A DNA stretch of 22,268 nt. Source: a bacterium. Lineage in GTDB: Bacteria > Elusimicrobiota > Elusimicrobia > Elusimicrobiales > UBA9959. The notes under the pieces are model-generated. The model was not told where the DNA came from. It did no database searches and saw nothing but the letters and a program-made list of their open reading frames with translations. Position numbers and translations under genes: made by a program. Where the stretch lies: positions 1-22,268 of the forward strand of contig JAKAMO010000040.1 in assembly GCA_021812825.1 (NCBI GenBank), given 5' to 3'. Below, piece after piece: positions 12,907 through 22,268 of this stretch. How positions within the stretch are numbered: the stretch's first letter is position 1; every line of letters starts with the position of its first letter.

Positions 12907-15900
12907 ATGAAAAAATTCATCCTAACATTCGCCATCGCGCTGGCGCTGCCCTGGCCCTCGAACGGGGGAGAGATAACTGCCGGCAGCGTTCCCGGCACGC
13001 TGACCTACCAGGGACGCCTCGAGCGCGACAACGCCCCTATAACCGGCACTATCCACCTCTACTTCCGCGTTTACAACTCGGCTACGGCCAATAACGCCAG
13101 CGGCGGCTCCTGCGGCGGCATCTCGCAGCCCTGCCTGTGGCAAAGCCCCGAGATAACCGCCCAGGCGACCCAGGGCATCTTCAGCGCCGACCTGACACCT
13201 CCGCTGAGCGTCCTTGCCGGCGCCCAGCAGCTCTATCTTGAGGTCCAGGTGGAAAGCGACGTCCTGACGCCGCGCGAGCCGCTCAACAGCGTGGCGTACG
13301 CCCTGATCGCCAAGCGTCTGGAGGACGGCGCCGACGTGGGTGTCTCCACGCTGACGGCCGCCTATACCGTCAAGCTGGCCACTTCGGCCGGCTCGCTGAT
13401 GTCCGTCGGCACCGATACGCCGGATGCCGCCGCCCGCCTCACTGTGAACGGCTGGCTCAAGGTCGTCGCCGGCGGAATAATGTTCTCCGACAACACATCC
13501 ATGATCACTTCCGGCGTAGGCTCCGCTTCGGGCCTTTCCTCCGTCTCCGACGGGGACATTCTGGCGGATTCCAACAGCGACGGCACCGGCGACGTGGTGC
13601 TGCGCAAGCCTACCCTGCAGTTCATGCGCGTGACCAATTCCGGGAAGGTCGGGATCGGCCCCTCCTTCACCGCCGACACCGGCGGCGCGCCGCCTAACGG
13701 GCTCCTCGACGTGGACGGCGCGGTGTACGTGGGCAACGAGGGCATCTATGACCGCGACGACAGCACCGTCAACGTCAGGGAGAGCCTAGGGGTGGACAGC
13801 GGCATCATCTACGGCAAGAGCGACGAGGCGCTCAATATCGGTGTTGCCAACAACGTCATCTCCCTGATCGCCGGAGGCGCGGAACGGATGAGGATCCATT
13901 CCAACGGCTACCTCGGAGTCGGTCTCGCCTCTCCGGCCTCTATGATCCATTCCGCCGCCGACGTCGCGGCCGACTCCGGCCTGCGCGGCGGCCGCGTTTC
14001 CGCCGGCGGCTATACCGGCTGGGCCAGTCAGGCCAACGAGGTCAGGGCCCAGGACGGCTACGCCCTTCTGCTGCAGCAGAGCAACCCCTACAACGTCGGT
14101 ATAGGCACAGCCACGCCCCGGGAGAAGCTGCACGTCCACGGCAGCGTGCGTTCCGACTACGGCGTGATGGCCGCGACGGCGGCTTTCTCCTCCGGCGTCC
14201 AGGTGGACGGCGACCTGGACGCCAACTCCTCCCAGGGGAACATGGTCTACCTGTCGACCACGATAATCTACGGCACGCTCCAGGTGACCGGCGGCATCGG
14301 CTCGCAGGCAGGCATCCCGGTCTATATCAATTCCACGCAGACGCTGACCGGACAGAACACCTTCCTCAACCAGGTAGTGGTCTCCAGCGATATCCTGACC
14401 GCGAGCCGCCTGGGGGCGGGTGTCAAAGACTTCGACTTTTCCGGCGCCAGGTACCTGCAGGTGGGGGACAACAAGCCGGAGTACGCCAACGAGGACGCGA
14501 GAGCCTACCTGGTGGGCGGCGCCAACGCGGACTCGGGGCTGGGTTTCTACCGCGGCGCCGTCGAAGCGGCGCGGTTCCAGACGCAGGGAGCCTCCAACCT
14601 GGCCCTGGTGATAAGCGGCAGCACCAAGACGCTGACCGACGCCACCTATCACCGCATACAGAACAGCGTGGTCTGGATCTCCACGGGCTATAACACCACA
14701 CCTTCCATCTACGTGAGCTCCTATATGGGCAACGTCGGCATGGGGACCAGCGTTATGGACCCCAACTGGAAACTCACCGTCGCAGGCAATCTGCGCCTCT
14801 CTGGCTCCGGCAGCGCCATCATCTTCGCGGACGGCACCAGCATGACCACCAGCAGCGCGGCGTCCGCCAACAGCATCTCGGCCAACGGCGACGCGATAGT
14901 GCAGTCCAACGCCGACCTCAGCGGCGGCGGGGACGTGATCCTGCGGGCCGGCTCGCTGGACGGCCTGTTGCTGAACACGGGCGGCAACGTGGGAATAGGA
15001 ACGCTGAATCCCGTTTCCAGGCTCAACCTGCGCGGCGGAGACCTGGTGCTGGGCACGCCCTATAACCCCTATTCCGCCGATTCCGTGGAAGACCTCGTGG
15101 TGGGAGGCAACATAGCCTTCGACGGAGAGCTGGTGCAGCGCTCCGCGCTTCCGGTGCAGTTGTCGGGCCTTATAGTCGCCAACGACGTCTATCTTTCAAC
15201 TGCCCCCACGGCCAGGACCGGCGTAGGCACCCGCAGCCCGTACACCACTTTCGACGTGAACGGTTCCGCGCAGTTCGGGGCAGGCGTGAGCAAGTCCACT
15301 TTCACCGCCGCCGGGGCCCTTCAGCTGGCCACGCAGCTCGCCGTGCCGTATGGCGGGACCGGCAGTACCTCGCTGACCAGTGGGGGCATCCTTTACGGAG
15401 GCGGCACTGGCCCCATATCGGCGATGCCGGTGCTCACCAACGGCCAGCTGCTGATAGGCGACGGAGCCGGCGCCCCGGCGGCCGCCACGCTGACCGGGAC
15501 CTTGAACCAGGTCGCCGTGGCCAATGGCGCCGGCAGCATAACGCTGTCGCTGCCGCAGGATATACACGCTTCCGCGACGCCGTCCTTTACGTCCGTGAAA
15601 CTGACAGGGCTTACCAGCGGCGGCATACTGTATGGCGGCGGCGCCGGAGCGGTGGCGGACACAGGCGTCCTCGCCAACGGCCAGCTGCTCATCGGCGACG
15701 GTGCAGGGGCGCCGACGCCGGCCACTCTGACCCAGGCCTCGGCCAACCAAGTGGTCATTACCAACGGGCCGGGCAGCATAACGCTGTCCCTGCCGCAGGA
15801 TATCCATACCGGCGCCGCCCCGACCTTCGCCAATACCACCGTGGCCTCGCTGACCGCGTCCAGCGGCACTTTCCGCACCGCTGTCGCAGGCGGCTACAGC

Positions 15901-16761
15901 ATCGCCACTTCTTCCGGCATCAATGTGGCGGCGGGCACGCTCAACGTGGCGCAATACCTTAGCGTGGGAACGCGCATTGTGACCCCGGCCTTCCGAATGC
16001 CCACCGGCGCCGTTCTGAACTACGTACTGGCTTCCGACGCCAGCGGCAACGCCAGTTGGGTCAACCCGGCCGGCGGCGGTCTGGGCGACGGCTGGGTCGG
16101 CAACGAGGTCACCAATGCCAGCGACGCCACGCTGACGCGCTCCGGCATCGGCACGTCGGGCAATCCCTACACGCTGGGTTTGAACCTGAACAACGCCAAT
16201 ACCTGGACCGCCTCGCAGGCCTTCAGCGCGGGATTGAGCGGCACTCTCACCGGCAACGCGGCCACAGCCAGCGCGTTAGCCACCGCCCGCGCGATAAACG
16301 GCGTCAATTTCGACGGTGCCGCGGCCATAAACGTGCCGGTGAATTCCGCGGACGACACTACCACCAACGCCGCCATGTATCCGCTGTGGACCACCGGCGT
16401 CAACGGCAACAATAGCGCCAGGACCTCTTCCACCAAGTTGACGTTCAATCCGAATACCGGAGTGCTGGCCGCCACGGGATTCAGCGGACCCCTGACCGGC
16501 AACGTCACCGGCAATGTCACCGGGAACGCCGGCGGCACGGCGGCGAACGTGACCGGCACCGTGGCCGTCGGCAACGGCGGTACGGGAGCGACGACGCTGA
16601 CGGGCATACTTCTGGGCAACGGCGCCGCCGCGGTCTCCACCGTGGCGGGCATTTCGGCGGGTCCCTTCCAGGTGGTAGGGTCCACCGTCACGTCGACATG
16701 CTATAACCTTACCTTCTCCAACGGAGTGCTGACGGCGAAGACCACCGTGCCGTGCAATTAG
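12907..16761 (+). CDS. Large exported repeat protein with phage tail-fibre-like C-terminal region
   Basis: A ~1284-residue exported protein. The ATG at 12907 is preferred over the GTG at 12898: an AAGGTG lies 6 bases upstream, and the protein then opens with a typical signal peptide (MKKFILTFAIALALPWPSNG). Residues about 30-135 form the 'LTYQGRL...FRVYNSAT...LYLEVQVESD...PREPLNSVAYAL' domain common at the start of such surface proteins. Residues about 166-790 hold seven spaced 'GIGTxxPxxxLxVxG'-type motifs. Residues 824-980 hold two tandem ~79-residue repeats. The rest resembles phage tail fibre: ATARAINGVNFDGAAAINVP (about 1125-1144), DDTTTNAAMYPLW, NPNTGVLAATGFSG and LTGNVTGNVTGN. No endosialidase chaperone domain ends it. 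It is probably a surface fibre; its ligand is unknown. The stop overlaps the waaA stop. Confidence 0.85.
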   Translation: MKKFILTFAIALALPWPSNGGEITAGSVPGTLTYQGRLERDNAPITGTIHLYFRVYNSATANNASGGSCGGISQPCLWQSPEITAQATQGIFSADLTPPLSVLAGAQQLYLEVQVESDVLTPREPLNSVAYALIAKRLEDGADVGVSTLTAAYTVKLATSAGSLMSVGTDTPDAAARLTVNGWLKVVAGGIMFSDNTSMITSGVGSASGLSSVSDGDILADSNSDGTGDVVLRKPTLQFMRVTNSGKVGIGPSFTADTGGAPPNGLLDVDGAVYVGNEGIYDRDDSTVNVRESLGVDSGIIYGKSDEALNIGVANNVISLIAGGAERMRIHSNGYLGVGLASPASMIHSAADVAADSGLRGGRVSAGGYTGWASQANEVRAQDGYALLLQQSNPYNVGIGTATPREKLHVHGSVRSDYGVMAATAAFSSGVQVDGDLDANSSQGNMVYLSTTIIYGTLQVTGGIGSQAGIPVYINSTQTLTGQNTFLNQVVVSSDILTASRLGAGVKDFDFSGARYLQVGDNKPEYANEDARAYLVGGANADSGLGFYRGAVEAARFQTQGASNLALVISGSTKTLTDATYHRIQNSVVWISTGYNTTPSIYVSSYMGNVGMGTSVMDPNWKLTVAGNLRLSGSGSAIIFADGTSMTTSSAASANSISANGDAIVQSNADLSGGGDVILRAGSLDGLLLNTGGNVGIGTLNPVSRLNLRGGDLVLGTPYNPYSADSVEDLVVGGNIAFDGELVQRSALPVQLSGLIVANDVYLSTAPTARTGVGTRSPYTTFDVNGSAQFGAGVSKSTFTAAGALQLATQLAVPYGGTGSTSLTSGGILYGGGTGPISAMPVLTNGQLLIGDGAGAPAAATLTGTLNQVAVANGAGSITLSLPQDIHASATPSFTSVKLTGLTSGGILYGGGAGAVADTGVLANGQLLIGDGAGAPTPATLTQASANQVVITNGPGSITLSLPQDIHTGAAPTFANTTVASLTASSGTFRTAVAGGYSIATSSGINVAAGTLNVAQYLSVGTRIVTPAFRMPTGAVLNYVLASDASGNASWVNPAGGGLGDGWVGNEVTNASDATLTRSGIGTSGNPYTLGLNLNNANTWTASQAFSAGLSGTLTGNAATASALATARAINGVNFDGAAAINVPVNSADDTTTNAAMYPLWTTGVNGNNSARTSSTKLTFNPNTGVLAATGFSGPLTGNVTGNVTGNAGGTAANVTGTVAVGNGGTGATTLTGILLGNGAAAVSTVAGISAGPFQVVGSTVTSTCYNLTFSNGVLTAKTTVPCN
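13402..15266 (+). repeat. Seven degenerate 'GIGTxxPxxxLxVxG' protein motifs
   Basis: Copies begin near 13402 (VGTDTPDAAARLTVNG), 13645 (VGIGPS...LLDVDG), 13909 (LGVGLASPASMIHS), 14092 (VGIGTATPREKLHVHG), 14731 (VGMGTSVMDPNWKLTVAG), 14986 (VGIGTLNPVSRLNLRG) and 15214 (TGVGTRSPYTTFDVNG). Spacing is irregular, from about 180 to 640 bases. Such motifs are typical of beta-rich fibre shafts. Confidence 0.75.
15376..15852 (+). repeat. Two tandem ~79-residue coding repeats
   Basis: The unit starting at 15376 and the unit starting at 15613 are 237 bases apart and in frame. Each reads TSGGILYGGG, then LxNGQLLIGDGAGAP, ATLT, a GSITLSLPQDIH block and a P(S/T)F ending. The order of blocks is identical with diverged bases between them. 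A partial third copy (GNGGTGATTLTGILLGNGAA) lies near 16572. Confidence 0.85.
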
Positions 16762-18047
16762 CGCGGGCCGGTTATGGCGCCTACCGTCTTTGACGTGGCG
16801 CCTTTCAGCGAAGTCAGGGTCCTGGCGGCGTTGTCCGCGGCGGTCTTCATGGCCGCCGGGTCGGAGAGGAGAGCGGAAAGTATTTCGGCCATTTCAGGGG
16901 CGGTTCCCGTAAGGAAGCCGCCCTTTTCCTTTATAAGGGCCAGGCCTGCCGCGCGGGCGTTGCGGTAGTTAGGGCCGAAGAGGACCGGCTTACCGAAAAT
17001 TGCCGGCTCCAGCAGATTGTGTCCGCCGGTGTCATCCAGCGTGCCGCCGACGAAACAGACGTCGGAAACGGCGTAGAAAAAGGAGAGGATGCCCATCTTG
17101 TCCACCAGCAGGCAGGGCTCGGAGCTGTCCGCGGCGCCCTGCGTCCAGCGGACGTGCGTTATCCCGCGCGAAGCAAGGACCGCTTCCGTCTCCGCTATTC
17201 TTTCCGGGTGGCGCGGGACCAGGACCAGCCTCAGCGCGGGCGTCTTTTTGCGGGCCTCAAGCCAGGCGTCGATTATCGCCGGTTCCTCTGGCGGATGGGT
17301 GCTGCCGGCGGTGAAGACCGGGTCCGCGCCCCAGGCGGCGGGCAGGAACCGCTTCCTTATTTCCTCTTCGGATACAGTGCTGCCGGCTGGGAGCAGGTCA
17401 TGCTTGAGGTTGCCGGTGACGGAGACCTTCCCGGCGAGCCCCGGCAGCGTCTCGAACCGGGCCGCGTCCTCTTCGCTCTGGGCGAGGACTTTCCTTACCC
17501 CGGTGAAGGCAAGCCTGGTGAACGGCCCCAGCGCCCGGTAGAGGGCCGCGGTGGACGGCGAGAGGCGGGCGTTGACCATGTACACCGGCACCCCTGCATT
17601 AGCCGCCGCGTACAGCGTTGCCGGCCAGATCTCGGTCTCTACGACCACGAGCAGACGGGGACGGGCGGCGGCTATGAGGCGGGCGGCCAGCGGGTAGAAG
17701 TCCAGCGGCGCCAGAAGGGCGGTCGCCGTCCTGGCTTTGAACCCGATCAACCGGGCGGCCTCCGCCCGGCCCGCCGCGGTGGAGGAGGTGACCAGCAGAG
17801 GAGCTTTGAATTCTCCCGCCAGCGTGGGAGCGAGCTGCGAAAGGGCCTTCACCTCGCCCATGGACGCGGCGTGCAGCCAGACCGGGGGCGTATCGAAGGC
17901 GGGGAGGGTGAGAGCCAGCCGCTCGTCCAGTTCGCCGCTGAGGGCTTTCATCAGGGTCCTGCGCGGAGAAAATAGGAAGAAGACGGCATAAAGCGCGGCT
18001 ATCGCCGGCGCCAGCAGGCTGTAGAGTAGCAGTAGCAGGTGTCCCAT
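16758..18047 (-). CDS. waaA: Kdo transferase (3-deoxy-D-manno-octulosonic acid transferase)
   Basis: Transfers Kdo from CMP-Kdo to the lipid A precursor at the inner membrane. The 429-residue product has an N-terminal membrane anchor (about residues 3-26). The GT30 signature VWLHAASMGEVKA carries the catalytic Glu65, and VVVETEIWP follows in the same domain. The C-terminal donor domain has TAGSTHPPEE, VPRHPERI and FVGGTLDDTGGHNLLEPAIFGKPVLFGPNYRN, all hallmark stretches. It is the last gene of the minus-strand tgt-yajC-secDF run and starts 8 bases after the unknown gene upstream. Its stop (16758-16760) overlaps the stop of the convergent fibre gene by 3 shared positions within a 4-base TTAG. 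Kdo number added (one or more) cannot be told from sequence. Confidence 0.95.
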   Translation of the reverse strand: MGHLLLLLYSLLAPAIAALYAVFFLFSPRRTLMKALSGELDERLALTLPAFDTPPVWLHAASMGEVKALSQLAPTLAGEFKAPLLVTSSTAAGRAEAARLIGFKARTATALLAPLDFYPLAARLIAAARPRLLVVVETEIWPATLYAAANAGVPVYMVNARLSPSTAALYRALGPFTRLAFTGVRKVLAQSEEDAARFETLPGLAGKVSVTGNLKHDLLPAGSTVSEEEIRKRFLPAAWGADPVFTAGSTHPPEEPAIIDAWLEARKKTPALRLVLVPRHPERIAETEAVLASRGITHVRWTQGAADSSEPCLLVDKMGILSFFYAVSDVCFVGGTLDDTGGHNLLEPAIFGKPVLFGPNYRNARAAGLALIKEKGGFLTGTAPEMAEILSALLSDPAAMKTAADNAARTLTSLKGATSKTVGAITGPR

Positions 18048-18055
18048 CAGGGAGC

Positions 18056-18688
18056 TTACTTCTTGGAGGAGGCCGCGGCCTTCTTTTTCTTCTTGGATAC
18101 CCAGGGAAGGGCGAAGACGGCGGAGTATTTCGGGGAGAAGGCCCCGGTATCGAAAGAGACTCCTATCTTGGAGGCCTCCAGGCGCTCGCAGAGTGCCTTT
18201 ATCAACTCGTTCTCGAACAGCGGGACGGCCGTGGCCTCCTGCGGGGGGGGGTCCGGCTCCGGGCAGGAAGCTATATAAATGGCGGGCCCCAGTTCGAAAC
18301 CCTCCGGCTCCGCCTCGCGGGCGGCGAGCTCGGCCGTGACGCTGATCGCTGTCTGCAGGAAGACCTGGGCGGCTATCCGGCCCAGCCTCTTATGGATGTC
18401 GTCGGCCGGGGCGGAGAGCTTCTCCTCGAAGGCGCCGCCGAGAGTGAGGATGCCGGCGGTAAGAGCGCGGCCCGCGTCGCCGTTGATGCGCGCGGCGGTC
18501 TCGTCCTCGGCCGGGAGGTACTCGAAGACCACGGCCGGCTCCAGCGAGGCGGCCAGCAAGGCGGCGTGCTCGCGCACGGCCGCCTCGTCCCCGAGCCCGG
18601 CGGAGACGAGGTCGAGCTTGTGCTTGCGCGCCTTGCGCAGCACCTCGTACGAGTAGACCGGGATCCTGAACTTCTTGATCTTTCTCAC
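18056..18688 (-). CDS. Unknown protein, possibly related to the cobalamin-dependent methionine synthase activation domain
   Basis: A 210-residue cytoplasmic protein with a GTG start (18686-18688), a GGAGAAG-type ribosome binding site upstream, and no signal peptide or membrane segment. I do not recognise it firmly. Its order of elements recalls the MetH activation (AdoMet-binding) domain: ALTAGILTLGGAFEEKLS, then a helical GRIAAQVFLQTAISVTAELA region, then a C-terminal stretch ALCERLEASKIGVSFDTGAFSPKYSAVFAL that resembles the 'L...A..IGV.L.ES..M.P..S' ending of that domain. Residues equivalent to its AdoMet-contacting RxGY are not clear. The protein ends in a Lys/Ala/Ser-rich tail. A C9 tract (18243-18251) encodes consecutive prolines. 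It is placed between secF and waaA. Confidence 0.6.
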   Translation of the reverse strand: MRKIKKFRIPVYSYEVLRKARKHKLDLVSAGLGDEAAVREHAALLAASLEPAVVFEYLPAEDETAARINGDAGRALTAGILTLGGAFEEKLSAPADDIHKRLGRIAAQVFLQTAISVTAELAAREAEPEGFELGPAIYIASCPEPDPPPQEATAVPLFENELIKALCERLEASKIGVSFDTGAFSPKYSAVFALPWVSKKKKKAAASSKK

Positions 18689-18715
18689 TTGCCGCTTCTC
18701 CGCGCTTGCGTCGTG

Positions 18716-19602
18716 TTACTTATGCCCCTTGCGCTCCCACTGGTACACCATCGGGGTGCAGAGGGCCACGGTGGAGTAGACGCCGGTCAGCGTGCCGACC
18801 AGCATGCAGAACGCGAAGTTGTTGATCGCGCTGCCGCCGAAGAGGAACAGCATCAGCACCGCCAGGAAAACCGTCATCGTGGTTATCACGGTGCGGGAGA
18901 TGGTCTCGTTTATGCTGGCGTTGATCAGCTGGGCCAGCGCCATTTTGGGGAACATCCTCATGTTCTCGCGCATGCGGTCGAAGATGACGATGGTATCGTT
19001 GATCGAGTAGCCGGCGATCGTGAGGAACGCGGCCACTATGACCAGGTCCACCTCGCGGTTGGTGAGCGACATCGCGGTGATGGCCACGAAGATGTCGTGC
19101 AGCAGGCCGACCACGCCGGCGGTGCCCCAGACGGGGTTGGAGAACCGGAAGGCCACGTAGACGATGATTCCGAACATGGACAGCACTATCGCGAAGAGGG
19201 CCTTCTTGGCCAGGTCGCGTCCTACGACAGGGCCCACATAGTCGCGCTTTTCCTCGCTGAAAGAGGCGCCATCGATGGTCTTCATCGCGCCCAGGATGCT
19301 TTCGGCCGTGGCGTTCACGTTGTCCTGGGAGCCCTTCACCTTTACGGCGTAGGAACTGTCGCCGGGGAAGCTCTGGAGGCCGGCCTCTACGCCGGCCTTG
19401 TTCAGGGCGGCTCTCACGTCGGCTATCGGCACCGACTTGTCGAACTTGACCTGCACCAGCGTGCCCCCGGTGAAGTCCAGGCCGAGGTTCAGGCCCTTTA
19501 CCGAGAGGGAGACGATCCCGGCGAGGACCACGATCCCGGAAAGGGCGAAGAAGTTGTAGCGAAGCTTTATGAAGTCGATGTTGGTCTTGTGAAGCAGCCT
19601 TA

Positions 19603-19606
<4 letters not shown>
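18716..19606 (-). CDS. secF: Protein translocase subunit SecF
   Basis: Inner-membrane partner of SecD that uses the proton gradient to help pull exported proteins through SecYEG. The 296-residue protein has a first transmembrane helix (about 17-36) followed by the SecF signature LGLDFTGGTLVQVKF, a small periplasmic domain, then five further helices, including GLLHDIFVAITAMSL and the TIAGYSINDTIVIFDRMREN motif, followed by SINETISRTVITT. The start overlaps the secD stop by ATGA. The family length is usual (about 300-320). The adjacent exported proteins would be natural clients, though SecF is general. Confidence 0.97.
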
Positions 19607-21036
<1,430 letters not shown>

Positions 21037-21058
21037 TTCCTATATAGCTCCTTGGAGT

Positions 21059-21334
21059 TTACTTCGTCTGGTTCAGGACCGCGCCGACGGCATTGCGGGC
21101 GAACAGCGCCTTTACGCCCTTGGCTATCTCTATCTCCAGCTCCTCTTCCTTTACCGCGGTTATCACGCCTATCAGCCCGCCGCGGGTGAGCACCTTGTCG
21201 CCGGTCTTGAGGGCGTCCAGCATCGATTTCGTGTCTTTTATCTGCTTCTGCTGGGGGCGGATAAGCAGGAAATAGAAGATAACGGCTACCGCTATGAAAG
21301 GGACGAATTGCATGATCGCTGCGTTCTGGTTCAT
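21059..21334 (-). CDS. yajC: Preprotein translocase accessory subunit YajC
   Basis: A 91-residue single-pass membrane protein that associates with SecDF. One hydrophobic helix (about 10-26) is followed by the family motif LLIRPQQKQIKDTKSMLDALKTGDKVLTRGGLIGVI and a basic/acidic beta tail. A GGAGG ribosome binding site lies 4 bases before the ATG (21332-21334). It sits between tgt and secD in the widespread tgt-yajC-secD-secF order. The 78-base gap to tgt is AT-rich and may hold a promoter for yajC onward. Confidence 0.95.
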   Translation of the reverse strand: MNQNAAIMQFVPFIAVAVIFYFLLIRPQQKQIKDTKSMLDALKTGDKVLTRGGLIGVITAVKEEELEIEIAKGVKALFARNAVGAVLNQTK

Positions 21335-21367
21335 CTATCCTCCGTCGGCCTGCTCGGGCCGGTGAAT

Positions 21368-21373
21368 ATTCTA
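21368..21373 (-). promoter_or_regulatory. Weak candidate -10 box upstream of yajC
   Basis: TAGAAT on the minus strand lies in the AT-rich gap (21335-21412) between tgt and yajC. A poor TTATAA lies 17 bases upstream (21391-21396; 3 of 6 matches to TTGACA). It may permit secDF expression apart from tgt. Confidence 0.3.
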
Positions 21374-21412
21374 ACAAATTTCAATTATATTTATAAGCCG
21401 GCCCGGCCGCGC

Positions 21413-22268
<856 letters not shown>

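Noticed and set aside
12898..12909. GTG start three codons upstream of the fibre gene ATG
   Set aside because: The ATG at 12907 has a better-spaced ribosome binding site and starts a clean signal peptide.
13786..14652. Minus-strand open frames inside the fibre gene (also 15196-15954 and 16167-16691)
   Set aside because: They are antisense to a well-supported exported repeat protein and show only mirror-image repetitive composition.
12907..16761. Prophage remnant
   Set aside because: Only fibre-like repeats are present. There is no integrase, capsid, tail assembly or lysis gene, and the protein has a Sec signal peptide.

Overview
The window is GC-rich, gene-dense DNA from a diderm (Gram-negative-type) bacterium. 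It carries genes for lipid A (lpxK), Kdo (kdsD, kdsA, kdsB, waaA) and heptose (rfaE1/hldA, gmhB and two GT9 glycosyltransferases), plus the tgt-yajC-secD-secF cluster. The secreted protein pair on the + strand, with a FlgD-like/sorting-like C-terminal domain and a 'YQGRL' plus 'GIGTxxP' repeat protein, together with the split DUF4254 genes, makes an Elusimicrobiota-like or other uncultured lineage my best guess. That placement is inference; no rRNA or phylogenetic marker was analysed.

Layout. (1) Positions 1-12253, all on the minus strand, form a long envelope-biogenesis region read from right to left. It runs: fused GT9 heptosyltransferase-like protein, membrane-anchored polysaccharide deacetylase, a DUF4254 protein split into two overlapping ORFs, a second GT9 protein, lpxK, gmhB, an isoprenylcysteine-methyltransferase-like membrane protein, a DUF3108 protein, the heptose-7-phosphate kinase, kdsB, pyrG, kdsA, a zinc-ribbon/TM small protein, and kdsD (cut by the window edge). 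Most junctions are ATGA-type overlaps or gaps of a few bases. Possible internal promoters lie before rfaE1 and before the DUF4254 pair. (2) Positions 12254-12362 are a divergent AT-rich control region with a perfect TTGACA box, TATAAT boxes on both strands and a perfect 8-bp inverted repeat. (3) Positions 12363-16761, on the + strand, encode a small exported protein with a FlgD-like C-terminal domain, followed by a ~1284-residue exported fibre-like protein whose C-terminal third looks like phage tail fibre. (4) Positions 16758-22268, on the minus strand, hold tgt (cut by the right edge), yajC, secD, secF, an unknown protein and waaA. The waaA stop overlaps the stop of the fibre gene.

Together, region 1 and waaA supply much of the path from ribulose-5-phosphate and heptose-7-phosphate to Kdo- and heptose-bearing lipid A. 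PyrG supplies the CTP used by KdsB. kdsC, gmhA, the rfaE2/hldC adenylyltransferase and hldD are not in the window. SecDF-YajC would assist export of the surface proteins. No tRNA, rRNA, CRISPR array, insertion sequence or attachment site was seen, and no stretch over 300 bases lacks a gene.
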